Shown here: piece after piece, positions 7,981 to 20,493 of the stretch
Layout of the letters: the number at the start of each line of letters is the position of its first letter
How positions within the stretch are numbered: the stretch's first letter is position 1
Origin: Saccharopolyspora shandongensis
Lineage (GTDB): Bacteria; Actinomycetota; Actinomycetes; Mycobacteriales; Pseudonocardiaceae
Direction: 5' to 3'
Length of the DNA stretch: 64,000 nt
NCBI RefSeq assembly: GCF_900106995.1
Contig: NZ_FNOK01000019.1
Span: 62,001 to 126,000 of the forward strand
Program-made: the position numbers and the translations under genes
The notes under the pieces: model-generated
Database searches by the model: none
Seen by the model: the letters and a program-made list of their open reading frames with translations, nothing else
Told to the model about the DNA's origin: nothing

Positions 7981-8807
7981 GTGGCTGAGACGCAGTACGT
8001 CAAGGCGAAGCCGCCGCCCCACCTGCGACCGCTGATCACCGACATGGCGGGATACCGCATCCGCTCGGCGCCCGGCGTGCACCGCGGCCTGCCGTCACGG
8101 AGCCTGACCGTGATCCTCACGCTGGACGAAACCGTCGACATCGCCCCCGATTCGGGACCAGCGCAGTCCTACACCGCCCTCGTCGGCGGTCTGCACCGCA
8201 AACCGACCCGGATCACGCACGGCGAACTGCAGCACGGCATCCAGTTGGGTCTGACGCCGCTGGGTGCCCGCGCGCTGCTGGGCATGCCCGCCGGGGAACT
8301 CGCCGACACCGGCGTCGACCTCGCCGCGATGCTGGGCGCGGCCGCACCGAGGAACTCGTCGAGCGGCTGCGCTCCGCGACCACCTGGAGCGATCGCTTCG
8401 CCCTCCTCAACGACGCGCTCGCCCGGCTCGCGGCCCCGGCCGCGCTCCCCTCCCCCGAGCTCGACTGGATCTGGCGGCGGATGACCGAGACCCACGGGCA
8501 CGTTCCCGTCGCGTCCCTGGCCACCGACGTCGGCTGGAGCCGCCAGCACCTCGGCTCGCGGTTCCGCCGCGAATTCGGCCTGCCACCCAAGCTGATCAGC
8601 CGGGTGATGCGCCTCGAACAGGCGCGCGGCCGGTTGATCAACGGTACCCGCGGCAGCCTCGCCGACGTCGCCGCCGACTGCGGTTATTCCGACCAGGCCC
8701 ACTTCAACCGCGACTGGCTGGAGTTCACCGGCGTGCCACCGTCGCGGTGGATGGCGGAGGAGCTTCCATTCGTCCAAGGCGCGACGCACCTCGCCGACGC
8801 ATCCTGA
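7981..8807 (+). pseudogene. AraC-family regulator, frameshifted
   Basis: An AraC-type regulator split over two frames. The first part (GTG at 7981, up to about 8335) encodes the sensor-like N-terminus, ending LADTGVDLAAMLG. From about 8340 the homology continues in another frame with EELVERLRSATTWSDRFALL, then the double helix-turn-helix (SLATDVGWSRQHLGSRFRRE and LADVAADCGYSDQAHFNRDW). The shift falls in the GC-rich run near 8335-8345 and equals a small indel. Either the gene is a recent pseudogene or the sequence has an error there. A VOC gene follows four bases after the stop, a usual AraC partner. Confidence 0.75.
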
Positions 8808-8811
8808 GGCC

Positions 8812-9207
8812 ATGACGACGAACACGACCCGGACCGGGATCTGGCCGCTGATCCCCTACACCGACAAGAAGGCCGCCATCCGCTTCCTGGTCGAGGCCTT
8901 CGGCTTCGAAGAAACCCTGATCGTGCCCGGCGACGACGGCGAGATCGTGCACGTGGAACTCGGCTGGCCGCACGGCGGCGGCATCATGTTCGGCACCTGC
9001 GACGCGGCGAGCCCGTTCGCCAAGCCGCGGGGCTCGGGCACCGCCTACGTGGTCACCGACGATCCCGACGCACTGTTCGAACGCGCCGTCGCCGCCGGGG
9101 CCGAGGTCGTCCTCAAACCGTCCGATCAGGACTACGGTTCGCGGGACTTCGTCGTCCGCGACCCGGAAGGCAACACCTGGAGCTTCGGGACCTACGCGGG
9201 CAGCTGA
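8812..9207 (+). CDS. VOC family protein (PhnB-like)
   Basis: A 131-residue glyoxalase/dioxygenase-fold protein. The first module begins IWPLIPYTDKKAAIRFLVEA and the second ends with RDFVVRDPEGNTWSFGTY, the usual PhnB-like ending. It starts four bases after the frameshifted AraC regulator and is probably cotranscribed with it; AraC-VOC pairs are common in actinomycetes. If the regulator is truly broken, expression of this gene may be altered. No substrate can be assigned. Confidence 0.82.
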   Translation: MTTNTTRTGIWPLIPYTDKKAAIRFLVEAFGFEETLIVPGDDGEIVHVELGWPHGGGIMFGTCDAASPFAKPRGSGTAYVVTDDPDALFERAVAAGAEVVLKPSDQDYGSRDFVVRDPEGNTWSFGTYAGS

Positions 9208-9220
9208 CGGCCACGACGAC

Positions 9221-9262
9221 GAGAAGGGCCCGGCGGAAACGACGTTCCGCCGGGCCCTTCTC
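9221..9262. terminator. Bidirectional terminator hairpin
   Basis: Perfect 18-base arms (9221-9238 and 9245-9262) with the loop ACGACG, placed between the convergent VOC and SPFH genes. Confidence 0.8.
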
Positions 9263-9273
9263 CTGTTCTCAGC

Positions 9274-10425
9274 TCAGCCCTGCTGTTCCGGCTGCTCCGG
9301 CAGCGCACGGGTGCCCAGGTCGGTCGCGCTGGGCACCTCCTTGCGGGCCACCGCCTCGGCCGCCCGGACGGCCTCCGCGACCTCCGGCGTGGTCGAGGTG
9401 TCGAACCAGGACTTGACCGAGTCCTCCTCCTCTTCTGGCGCGCCGGCCGGCGGCTCCTCCTTCGGCGGCTCGTAGCGGAACACGCCGTCCTCGCCGGGCG
9501 CGCCGAGCATCCGCGCGAAGCCCTCCAGGGACTTGCCGAACTCGCTGGGCACCAGCCACACCTTGTTCGCGTCGCCCTGCGCCATCTGCGGCAGCGTCTG
9601 CAGGTACTGGTAGGCCAGCAGCTCCGGCGTCGGCTTGCCGCGCTTGACGGCCGCGAAGACCTTCTCGATCGCCTTCGCCTGGCCCTGCGCCTGCAGGTAC
9701 CGGCTGGCCCGCTCACCCTGCGCCCGCAGGATGCTGGACTGCCGGTCCGCCTCGGCGGTCAGGATCGCCGCCTGCTTCTGGCCCTCAGCCGCGAGGATCG
9801 AGGCCTGCTTCTGGCCCTCAGCGGTCTTGATCGCCGACTCCCGCGCGCCCTCGGCGTTGAGGATCATCGCGCGCTTCTCCCGGTCGGCGCGCATCTGCTT
9901 CTCCATCGAGTCCTGGATGGACGGCGGTGGGTCGATCGCCTTGAGCTCCACCCGCGCGACCCGGATGCCCCAGCGCCCGGTCTCCTGGTCCAGCACCCCG
10001 CGCAGCTGCGTGTTGATCGCGTCCCGCGAGGTCAGCGTCTCCTCCAGGCTCATCGCGCCGACCACGTTGCGCAGCGTCGTGGTCGTCAGCTGCTCCACCG
10101 CGATGATGTAGTTGGAGATCTCGTACACCGCGGAGCGCGAGTCGGTGACCTGGAAGTACACCACCGTGTCGATGGACACCGTCAGGTTGTCCTGGGTGAT
10201 CACCGGCTGCGGCGGGAACGAGACGACCTGCTCCCGCAGGTCGATCCGGGCGCGCACCCGGTCGAAGAACGGCACCAGGAAGTTCAGGCCCGGCTCGGCC
10301 ACCGACCGGAACTTCCCGAGCCGCTCGATCACCGCAGACTGGGCCTGCGGCACGACCATCACCGACTTGACGGCGATGATCAGCACCAGCAGCACCACGA
10401 CCACTAGCACGATCAGTCCGGTCAT
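9274..10425 (-). CDS. SPFH/stomatin-like membrane protein
   Basis: A 383-residue SPFH (band 7) protein. Residues 3-22 form an N-terminal membrane anchor (LIVLVVVVLLVLIIAV). The band 7 domain follows to about residue 200, with SVMVVPQAQSAVIERLGKF, RSVAEPGLNFLVPFFDRV and the ending RVELKAIDPPPSIQDSMEKQ. Residues 200-260 are a coiled coil with EGQKQ repeats, then comes an acidic Pro/Glu-rich tail. Such proteins form large ring-like assemblies on the membrane inner face and work with NfeD partners and proteases in membrane quality control. It is preceded by an NfeD gene 16 bases upstream, as in mycobacteria (Rv1487-Rv1488 type). The start has GAGG five bases upstream. Confidence 0.92.
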   Translation of the reverse strand: MTGLIVLVVVVLLVLIIAVKSVMVVPQAQSAVIERLGKFRSVAEPGLNFLVPFFDRVRARIDLREQVVSFPPQPVITQDNLTVSIDTVVYFQVTDSRSAVYEISNYIIAVEQLTTTTLRNVVGAMSLEETLTSRDAINTQLRGVLDQETGRWGIRVARVELKAIDPPPSIQDSMEKQMRADREKRAMILNAEGARESAIKTAEGQKQASILAAEGQKQAAILTAEADRQSSILRAQGERASRYLQAQGQAKAIEKVFAAVKRGKPTPELLAYQYLQTLPQMAQGDANKVWLVPSEFGKSLEGFARMLGAPGEDGVFRYEPPKEEPPAGAPEEEEDSVKSWFDTSTTPEVAEAVRAAEAVARKEVPSATDLGTRALPEQPEQQG

Positions 10426-10441
10426 GCGTACCTCAATCTCC

Positions 10442-10882
10442 TCACGGCTCGGCCCACACGACGGCGGTCGCGCCCGCGATCTCCATCACGGTGACCGTCT
10501 GGCCCGCCTCGATAACCTGGGTTTCGTCGAACGCCCGCGCCGACCACAGCGCCCCCTCGATGCGCACCTGACCACCATGCGCGTCCACAGTGGATTCTAC
10601 CAGCGCGTGCTTGCCGACCAGGGCGTCCACATTGGTCTTGAGCTCGTGCGGCAGTTGCAGCCGCCGCTTCAACGCGGGCCGCGCCACGAAGATCAACCCC
10701 AGTCCCAGCACCGCGAACACCACCGCATCCACCGGCAGCGGCGCACCCAGCGCGGATGAGCCGGCGGCACCCAGCGCGGCGGCGCCGAGCATCACCAGGA
10801 CGAATTCCCCGGAAAGCACCTCGGCAGCGATCAGCAGTACCCCGGCGATGAGCCAAAGCAGCGCGGGCGTCATGTAACCCAT
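10442..10882 (-). CDS. NfeD-family membrane protein
   Basis: A 146-residue short NfeD protein. Two or three membrane helices occupy residues 5-75 (LLWLIAGVLLIAAEVLSGEF, then LPVDAVVFAVLGLGLIFVA). Residues 85-146 form the OB-fold NfeD domain (ALVGKHALVESTV through GQTVTVMEIAGATAVVW). NfeD proteins partner SPFH proteins, and the SPFH gene follows 16 bases downstream, so the pair is very probably an operon. ATG at 10882 is taken; a second ATG three codons later is possible and neither has a clear ribosome-binding site. Confidence 0.88.
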   Translation of the reverse strand: MGYMTPALLWLIAGVLLIAAEVLSGEFVLVMLGAAALGAAGSSALGAPLPVDAVVFAVLGLGLIFVARPALKRRLQLPHELKTNVDALVGKHALVESTVDAHGGQVRIEGALWSARAFDETQVIEAGQTVTVMEIAGATAVVWAEP

Positions 10883-10959
10883 GGTGACACGACACCCGCG
10901 ACGGGAAGGGACGAATCGTCCGACGTGATCAACGCGTGATGTCGCCGGCCACGCTCGGC

Positions 10960-11766
10960 TCAGCTCGGCTCGGTGACGAAGTCGATGAGCCGCTCGACCG
11001 CGCCGAGCAGCGGCGTCTCGACGTCCCGGAAGCTCGACACCGACGACAGGACGCGCCGCCACCCGTCGGCCGGTTCGCCCCAGCCCAGCTCGGCGCAGAC
11101 GCCCTGCTTCCAGTCCGTGCCGCGCGGCACCCGCGGCCAGCCGGGGATGCCCAGCACCTGCGGCTTGACCGCCTCCCAGATGTCGACGTACGGGTGGCCC
11201 GTGATGAGCACGTCCGGGTCGTCGATGCCCTCGACGAGGCGGGACTCCTTGCTGCCGGGCACCAGGTGGTCCACCAGCACACCGACCCGCCGTCCCGGCT
11301 CGGGCGCGAACTCCGCCAGCAGCCCGGGCAGGTCGTCGACGCCGTGCAGCGGCTCCACGACCACGCCTTCCACCCGCAGGTCGTGGCCCCAGATCCGCTC
11401 GACGAGCTCGGCGTCGTGCTGCCCCTCCACCCAGATCCGGCTGCCGCGCGCGGTGCGCGCCCGCAGCCCTTCGACGCGCACCGAACCGGATGCCGACTGC
11501 TTCGGCTTCGCGGGCGCGCCGCCGCGCACCGGCACCAGCGTTACCGGCTTGCCCTCGAACAGGAACGCGGCCGGGCGCATCGGGAACAAGCGCTGCTTGC
11601 CGTGCCGGTCCTCCAGCACGACGGTGTCCTTCTCCACCCACAGCACCGCGCCGCAGAACCCGCTGGCCGGGTCCTCGACGACCAGGCCGGGTTCAGCGGG
11701 GATCTCGGGCACATTCCGCCGCCGCGGGCCCGCGAGGATGTCCTTGCCGTAATTGACCGAACGCAC
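10960..11766 (-). CDS. DUF3097 family protein
   Basis: A 268-residue protein matching the actinobacterial DUF3097 family (Rv1486c type), recognised from its content and its place between ferrochelatase and NfeD/SPFH. It opens SVNYGKDILAGPRRRNVPEI. A central stretch RIWVEGQHDAELVERIWG and the acidic VGVLVDHLVPGSKESRL recall a Toprim-like nucleic-acid fold (inference from the conserved E...DxD-like acids). No activity is established in what I know of the family. GTG at 11766 is the start. An 18-base perfect palindrome lies about 36 bases upstream. Confidence 0.85.
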   Translation of the reverse strand: MRSVNYGKDILAGPRRRNVPEIPAEPGLVVEDPASGFCGAVLWVEKDTVVLEDRHGKQRLFPMRPAAFLFEGKPVTLVPVRGGAPAKPKQSASGSVRVEGLRARTARGSRIWVEGQHDAELVERIWGHDLRVEGVVVEPLHGVDDLPGLLAEFAPEPGRRVGVLVDHLVPGSKESRLVEGIDDPDVLITGHPYVDIWEAVKPQVLGIPGWPRVPRGTDWKQGVCAELGWGEPADGWRRVLSSVSSFRDVETPLLGAVERLIDFVTEPS

Positions 11767-11801
11767 GAGGCGTCACGTTAATCCGATCGGGGACAACGTG
11801 G

Positions 11802-11819
11802 TCGGCGGCGCGCCGCCGA
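11802..11819. promoter_or_regulatory. 18-base perfect palindrome in divergent promoter region
   Basis: TCGGCGGCG followed directly by CGCCGCCGA, with no spacer, between the divergent DUF3097 gene and the hypothetical gene at 11886. The lack of a loop argues for a dimeric protein-binding site rather than a terminator, but the GC-only content makes chance more likely than for a mixed sequence. Confidence 0.4.
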
Positions 11820-11885
11820 AACGCAGATCACAGTGGCCGCCCCCGGGACGACAGGACGCGGATCCGGTCCGTACCCTCTCTCGAC

Positions 11886-12680
11886 GTGCCTTGCCCAAGC
11901 GCCACGATGGTTGTCTGGACGTCCGCCTGGCTGCACGGTGCAGCCGCCTCGGACGACTTGCTCGATGCCCTGCAGACCTGGGCCGAGTCCCAGGAAGTGC
12001 TCGCCGCCGACGAGGATCTGGCCGCGCGGCTAGACCTCCCCGGCCCCCAGGAGACCCCGGCCGGTCCGGCGCTGCTGCTGGCCGCGCTGCGCAAAGCCGG
12101 TGCCGGCGGCGGCCAACTGGTGCTGCCAGTGCCCGGCGATGCCCGCGGTCTCGGCGGCTCGAGCCCGTTCGCGAAGCTGGCCATGCGCGTCGGCGAGGCC
12201 GTCGTGCTGCCGCAGGCCGGGATCGGGCTGGTCCCCCAGCGCATCGCCGAGGGAATCCTGCGCTGGACGGTGTTCGGCATCGGGGACCTGCCGCCTGCCG
12301 AGCACCTGCCGATCGGCGAGGCCGAGCACGGCATGGCCTCGGCGATGCGGGAAGCCGCCAGCACGCTGGTCGACCTCGGCGTCGCCAAGCACCGGCCCGG
12401 GGTGCGCGAGGAGATCGCGCAGACCATCTCGGCCCGCCCGGCGCCGCCGTGGCCCGAGGGCGTGCCGCAGCGCACCCTGCGCATCCTGCAGCGAGCCACC
12501 GAGGTGGAGGCGATCCTGTGGGTCGCCACCGACGACGCTCCCGGCGGCGCCCTGTCCGCCTCGGCGATCCGCGGCCGCACGGAGGCCCTGCGCCCGCTGT
12601 TCGACGCGGTCCGGGCGGCCCGCCGCTCGTCGGTCGCCGAAATGGTCCGCGTCCTCGGCGACCACGCGGAAAAGCCCTGA
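11886..12680 (+). CDS. Conserved hypothetical protein
   Basis: A 264-residue soluble protein that I do not recognise by function. No signal peptide or membrane helix is seen. Leu/Ala-rich helices dominate, with a central GEAVVLPQAGIGLVPQRI and a C-terminal helix VAEMVRVLGDHAEKP. Codon use is normal, so it is a real gene. The GTG at 11886 gives MPCPSATMVVWTSAW; the ATG at 11907 is an equally good start and would remove seven residues. It is divergent from the DUF3097 gene and convergent with ferrochelatase, sharing a terminator hairpin with it. Confidence 0.75.
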   Translation: MPCPSATMVVWTSAWLHGAAASDDLLDALQTWAESQEVLAADEDLAARLDLPGPQETPAGPALLLAALRKAGAGGGQLVLPVPGDARGLGGSSPFAKLAMRVGEAVVLPQAGIGLVPQRIAEGILRWTVFGIGDLPPAEHLPIGEAEHGMASAMREAASTLVDLGVAKHRPGVREEIAQTISARPAPPWPEGVPQRTLRILQRATEVEAILWVATDDAPGGALSASAIRGRTEALRPLFDAVRAARRSSVAEMVRVLGDHAEKP

Positions 12681-12686
12681 ACATCA

Positions 12687-12724
12687 CGATGGGGGTCACC
12701 TTCGCCCGAAGGTGACCCCCATCG
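12687..12724. terminator. Bidirectional terminator hairpin
   Basis: Perfect 16-base arms (12687-12702 and 12709-12724) around the loop CGCCCG, followed by TTTCGT on the plus strand. It lies between the convergent hypothetical gene and hemH. Confidence 0.8.
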
Positions 12725-12742
12725 TTTCGTCTGGTCCGCGCG

Positions 12743-13762
12743 TCAGCAGCCCGGGGCGCAGGGTTCCCCGTTGGCGCTGGAACCCGCCGCTGGCAGCTCG
12801 GAGAGCTTGCGGGGCTCGGCGCCGTCGGTGTGCTCCGCGATCAGCTCGACGATCAGCTTCGCGAAGCGCGGGTCCGGCCCCGCCGTCGCCGCGCGGGCGA
12901 AGCCCATGCCCAGCTCGGCGGCCTTCTCCGCGGCCTCGTTGTCCAGGTCCCAGACCACCTCGAGGTGGTCGGAGACGAAGCCGATCGGGCTGACCACCAC
13001 CGCCTGGACGCCCTTGGCGTGCAGGTCGTCGAGGTGGTCGCAGATGTCCGGCTCCAGCCACGGCACCTGCGGCGGGCCCGACCGCGACTGCCACACCAGG
13101 TCGTAGGCGTCCACCCCGGCCGCCTCGGCGACCAGCCGCGACGCCTCCGCGACCTGGCGGGAGTACCACTGGGGGCGGCCGTCCGGCCCGTCCTGCGCGT
13201 CGGCCTTCAGCGGGATCGAGTGCGCGGTGAACACCAGCCGCGCCTGCTCGCGCTGCGCCGGGTCCAGCTCGGCGAAGGCGCGGCGGACCGCGTCGGCGTT
13301 GGCCTCGATGAACAGCGGGTGGTCGAAGAACTGCCGGATCTTCACCAGTTCGGGTGCCCGCTCGCCGACCGCGGCGCGGGCCCGCGCGATGTCCTCGTGG
13401 TACTGCTTGCAACCCGAGTAACCGCCCCACGCGGACGTGGCGAACACCAGCGCGCGGCGCACGCCGTCGTCGGCCATCTTCGCGACGGTGTCCTCGACCA
13501 TCGGGTACCAGTTGCGATTGCCGAAGTACACCGGCAGCCGACGGCCCTGCTCGGCGAGCTCGCCCTCCAGCGCGGACATGATGTCCTTGTTGAGCCGGTT
13601 GATCGGCGACACCCCGCCGAAGTGGTGGTAGTGCTCGGCGACCTCGTCGAGGCGTTCCGGCGGCACTCCCCTGCCTCTGGTCACGTTCTCCAGGAACGGC
13701 CGGACCTCATCCGGGCCTTCGGGCCCACCGAACGACAGGAACAGCAACGCATCAAAGCTCAC
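12743..13762 (-). CDS. hemH: Ferrochelatase (coproporphyrin type in actinobacteria)
   Basis: A 339-residue ferrochelatase that inserts ferrous iron into a porphyrin. In actinobacteria this enzyme (also called CpfC) acts on coproporphyrin III. Visible motifs are [15 protein letters not shown] at the start, the metal-site histidine in FTAHSIP (about residue 181), and [19 protein letters not shown] near 258-274 with the active-site acid. The tail has Cys335 and Cys339, which resemble the C-terminal [2Fe-2S] ligands reported for the mycobacterial enzyme; Cys118 and Cys241 are the only other cysteines. It is downstream of fabG-fabI on the same strand, the mycobacterial order. Confidence 0.95.
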   Translation of the reverse strand: MSFDALLFLSFGGPEGPDEVRPFLENVTRGRGVPPERLDEVAEHYHHFGGVSPINRLNKDIMSALEGELAEQGRRLPVYFGNRNWYPMVEDTVAKMADDGVRRALVFATSAWGGYSGCKQYHEDIARARAAVGERAPELVKIRQFFDHPLFIEANADAVRRAFAELDPAQREQARLVFTAHSIPLKADAQDGPDGRPQWYSRQVAEASRLVAEAAGVDAYDLVWQSRSGPPQVPWLEPDICDHLDDLHAKGVQAVVVSPIGFVSDHLEVVWDLDNEAAEKAAELGMGFARAATAGPDPRFAKLIVELIAEHTDGAEPRKLSELPAAGSSANGEPCAPGC

Positions 13763-13829
13763 CCGACCATGATGCCGCCGAGCGGCGAGCGCCCGCAGCC
13801 GGGGGCACCGGCTGCGGGCCGCGATCGCC

Positions 13830-14597
13830 TCAGATGCCGAGGGCGTGCACGCCGCCGTCGACCATGATCATCGAGCCGGTGGTCGCGGGCAGCCAGTCCG
13901 ACAGCACCGCGCAGACCGACTTGGCCACCGGCGTCGGGTCGTTGACGTCCCAGCCCAGCGGCGCGCGGTCGCCCCAGCCCGCCTCCAGGTCGGCGAATCC
14001 CGGGATCGACTTGGCCGCCATCGTCCGCACCGGACCGGCCGAGACCAGGTTGACCCGGATGCCCTTCGGCCCCAGCTCGCGCGCCAGGTAGCGGGAGGTC
14101 GACTCCAGCGCGGCCTTGGCCACGCCCATCCAGTCGTAGGCCGGCCAGGCGACGCGGGCGTCGAAGTCCATGCCGACGATCGAGGCGCCCTCGCCCAGCA
14201 GCGGCAGCGTCGCGGTGCTCAGCGACTTGAACGAGTACGCCGAGACCTCCACCGCCGTCGAGACGTCCGACCACGGCGCGGCCAGGAAGTCCCCGCCCAG
14301 GCAGGACGCCGGGGCGAAGCCGATGGAGTGCAGCACGCCGTCGAGCCCGTCGACGTGCTCGCGCACCCGGTCGGCGAGGCTGTCGAGGTGCTCGGCGTTG
14401 GTCACGTCCAGCTCCAGCACCGGCGCGGGCTTGGGCAGCCGGCCCGCGATGCGCTGCACCAGGCTCATCCGGCCGAACCCGGTGAGCACCACCTCGGCGC
14501 CCTGCTCCTGCGCGACCTTGGCCGCGTGGAACGCGATCGACGCGTCGGTGATCACACCGGTGACCAGAATCCGCTTGCCTTCGAGCAATCCGCTCAC
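13830..14597 (-). CDS. fabI: Enoyl-ACP reductase (InhA/FabI)
   Basis: A 255-residue NADH-dependent enoyl-[acyl-carrier-protein] reductase, the last step of the FAS-II elongation cycle. The cofactor site is [13 protein letters not shown] (Ser20, Ile21), and the catalytic Tyr154 and Lys161 lie in [18 protein letters not shown] carries Ser91, matching the residue in mycobacterial InhA that packs on NADH. GTG at 14597 has GGAGGAA seven bases upstream; the open frame extends further but without homology. It lies 130 bases after fabG and before hemH, the same order as fabG1-inhA-hemH of mycobacteria, so it is probably cotranscribed with fabG. Confidence 0.94.
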   Translation of the reverse strand: MSGLLEGKRILVTGVITDASIAFHAAKVAQEQGAEVVLTGFGRMSLVQRIAGRLPKPAPVLELDVTNAEHLDSLADRVREHVDGLDGVLHSIGFAPASCLGGDFLAAPWSDVSTAVEVSAYSFKSLSTATLPLLGEGASIVGMDFDARVAWPAYDWMGVAKAALESTSRYLARELGPKGIRVNLVSAGPVRTMAAKSIPGFADLEAGWGDRAPLGWDVNDPTPVAKSVCAVLSDWLPATTGSMIMVDGGVHALGI

Positions 14598-14727
14598 GTG
14601 TTTCCTCCGCAATGCTTTCGTGAGGCGCCTGGGCACCTGCGACTACCGCCGGGCGCCGCCGCCGGGCGCGAGAAGAAGGGATCGTCCACTGCGTCCGTCC
14701 ACAGTGTTCGACCGCAAGGGCGTGGGC

Positions 14728-18570
<3,843 letters not shown>

Positions 18571-18666
18571 CCGGGGGTGGCGAATGCGACACACTCGTCG
18601 GGGAATGCGCGGACGGCCACGCCGCGTTGCCCCGGTACGCCCGCAACCGCCCAGGAGGAAAAGCAG

Positions 18667-19020
18667 ATGGCAACGGTCGAACTGACCACCGACAACTTCG
18701 ACGAGGTCGTCTCCGGCAACGAGTTCGTGATCATCGACTTCTGGGCCGACTGGTGCGGCCCGTGCAAGATGTTCGCGCCGGTCTTCGAGCGCAGCGCCGA
18801 GAAGCACGACGACATCGTCTTCGCCAAGGTGGACACCGAGGCCCAGCCGCAACTCGCCGGGGCCTTCGAAGTCCGCTCCATCCCGACGCTGGCGATCGTC
18901 CGCGACAACGTCCTGGTCTTCCAGCAGCCCGGCGCCCTGCCGGAGAACGTCTTCGAAGACCTCATCCGCCAGGCCCGCGAGCTCGACATGGAAGAGGTCC
19001 GTAACAGCGCGAAGGAATGA
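18667..19020 (+). CDS. trxA: Thioredoxin
   Basis: A 117-residue thioredoxin. The active site WCGPC (Cys30, Cys33) sits in FWADWCGPCKMF, and the cis-proline loop is RSIPT near residue 75. It is slightly longer than E. coli thioredoxin because of a charged C-terminal helix (ELDMEEVRNSAKE). AGGAGGA lies ahead of the ATG at 18667. It follows the dehydrogenase by about 95 bases, so cotranscription is possible. Repeat copy B begins 22 bases after the stop. Confidence 0.93.
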   Translation: MATVELTTDNFDEVVSGNEFVIIDFWADWCGPCKMFAPVFERSAEKHDDIVFAKVDTEAQPQLAGAFEVRSIPTLAIVRDNVLVFQQPGALPENVFEDLIRQARELDMEEVRNSAKE

Positions 19021-19042
19021 CCAGCATTCGTTGGGCGCGTCT

Positions 19043-19127
19043 TGCGTGGCGGTGCGGGTGGCGGCCCCCCCTGCGGGAGTTGCTGTCGCCTTCTCGCTGT
19101 GGGATCCCCGACATCATGAATGACCAG
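19043..19127 (+). repeat. Dispersed repeat, copy B
   Basis: An 85-base element similar to 15605-15687 in the same orientation, about three quarters identical by eye. It fills nearly the whole gap between the thioredoxin gene and the convergent MgtC gene. Together the two copies flank the dehydrogenase-thioredoxin pair as direct repeats. Confidence 0.65.
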
Positions 19128-19868
19128 CTAGAAGCCCGGTTCGAAGGCCTCCCCGACCGCGGTGTGCAGCACGCCCGGCAGCGCGCTGATCTCCTCGACC
19201 AGCGCGGCTGCCGGCACCTTCCCACGCAGCCGCAGCGCGACCATCACCGTCCGCTGTCGCTCGTCGTCGGTGTCCTCGCGCTCGACCTCCAGGTCCATCA
19301 CCGTCCACCCGCGGCTGGTGCACAGCGTCAGCACGCTCCGCAGCACGCCGTACCCGTCGAGGTAGCCGACGCGCAGCACCTGCGGCTCCCGCAACGACTT
19401 GCGCATCAACCGCAGCAACCGCGGATAGCCCATCGCCACGAGGAAGTGCACCGCCGTCGCCGCCGCGGCCAGCAGCACCAGTCCGCTGCCGCAGGCCATG
19501 CCGATCGCGGCGACCAGCCACACCGTGGCCGCGGTCGTCAGGCCGCGCACCGCGTCCCGGCGCACGAAGATCAACCCGCCGCCGATGAACCCGATGCCCG
19601 AGACGACCTGCGCCGCCACCCGCGACGGGTCGAACGAGACCCTGTCGAACGCCAGCAGATCGCCGAAGCCGTACTTGGACACCAGCACGAACAGCGCGGC
19701 CCCGACGCCGACCAGGGCGTGCGTGCGCAGCCCGGCGCTCTTGGCCCGGACCTCGCGCTCCAGCCCGACCAGGCTGGACAGCAGCAACGCAGTGCCCAAC
19801 TCGACGAGCAGCGGAACCTCGCCCAACCCGGCTACTACCGCTCCAGACACCCCTGGAACGTAACGCAC
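19128..19868 (-). CDS. MgtC/SapB-family membrane protein
   Basis: A 246-residue inner-membrane protein. Residues 15-160 hold four or five helices with the MgtC signature: LLLSSLVGLEREVRAKSAGLRTH and SGIGFIGGGLIF. The C-terminal soluble part (QVLRVGYLDGYGVLRSVLTL onward) resembles the ACT-like domain of MgtC. Family members help survival in low magnesium and modulate ATP synthase or potassium transport in known cases. GTG at 19868 is used. It stands alone between repeat copy B and the methyltransferase gene. Confidence 0.88.
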   Translation of the reverse strand: MRYVPGVSGAVVAGLGEVPLLVELGTALLLSSLVGLEREVRAKSAGLRTHALVGVGAALFVLVSKYGFGDLLAFDRVSFDPSRVAAQVVSGIGFIGGGLIFVRRDAVRGLTTAATVWLVAAIGMACGSGLVLLAAAATAVHFLVAMGYPRLLRLMRKSLREPQVLRVGYLDGYGVLRSVLTLCTSRGWTVMDLEVEREDTDDERQRTVMVALRLRGKVPAAALVEEISALPGVLHTAVGEAFEPGF

Positions 19869-19887
19869 CGGCGCCGCGCGGTCACGA

Positions 19888-20493
19888 TCAGCTCGCCCGC
19901 CGCGGCCGCCGGGCCAGGTAGGCCACCGCGGGCGGCAGGTTGCGCCAGACCGTCCGGCTGATCACCGTCTCCTCGAACTCGGCCCGCAGGTCCGCGAGCT
20001 GCCGTCGAGCCGGCGGGGCCCACCTAGTCCAGGTGTAGGCGAACTGCGTGTACGCGCCGCCGGGTGCCAGCGACTCGGCGACCAGCCGGATCAGCGGCAC
20101 CCCGGCCACCGGCGCGTGCGCCACCCACGGCAGCCCGCTGACCACGACGTCGGCCCGCAAACCTCGCTCGCGCAGCAACTCCGGCAGCTCCCGGGCGTTC
20201 GCGCACACCGATTCCACCGCCGGGTACCCCTCCCCCAGCTCCGCCGCCCACCGCGGGTTGAGCTCCAGCGCCAGGTGCCGCCCGCGGCCGCCCAGGCGGC
20301 GCTGGATCGCCTCGGTGAACGCGCCGGTCCCCGGCCCCAGCTCGACGACCACCGGGTCGCCCGAGTGCGGGACCGGCGCGACCATCTGCTCGGCCAGCGA
20401 CCGGGAGCTGGGACCGACCGCAGCGGTCGTGGTCGGCGATTTGACGAACTCCCACAGAAAACCCGCTGCCTGGCCCACCGGCGCTCCCGTCAC
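19888..20493 (-). CDS. Phospholipid/rRNA-dimethylase-like methyltransferase (paralogue 1)
   Basis: A 201-residue class I methyltransferase with motif I VVVELGPGTGAFTEAI near residue 48 and a motif IV-like VVSGLPWVAH. This is the pattern of bacterial phospholipid N-methyltransferases and KsgA relatives. The tail RTVWRNLPPAVAYLARRP closely matches the protein at 48815-49480, so the two are paralogues. The GTG start shares its G with the TAG stop of the VWA gene (TAGTG), indicating translational coupling at the end of the MoxR operon. The substrate is unknown; a membrane lipid is a reasonable guess. Confidence 0.82.
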   Translation of the reverse strand: MTGAPVGQAAGFLWEFVKSPTTTAAVGPSSRSLAEQMVAPVPHSGDPVVVELGPGTGAFTEAIQRRLGGRGRHLALELNPRWAAELGEGYPAVESVCANARELPELLRERGLRADVVVSGLPWVAHAPVAGVPLIRLVAESLAPGGAYTQFAYTWTRWAPPARRQLADLRAEFEETVISRTVWRNLPPAVAYLARRPRRAS

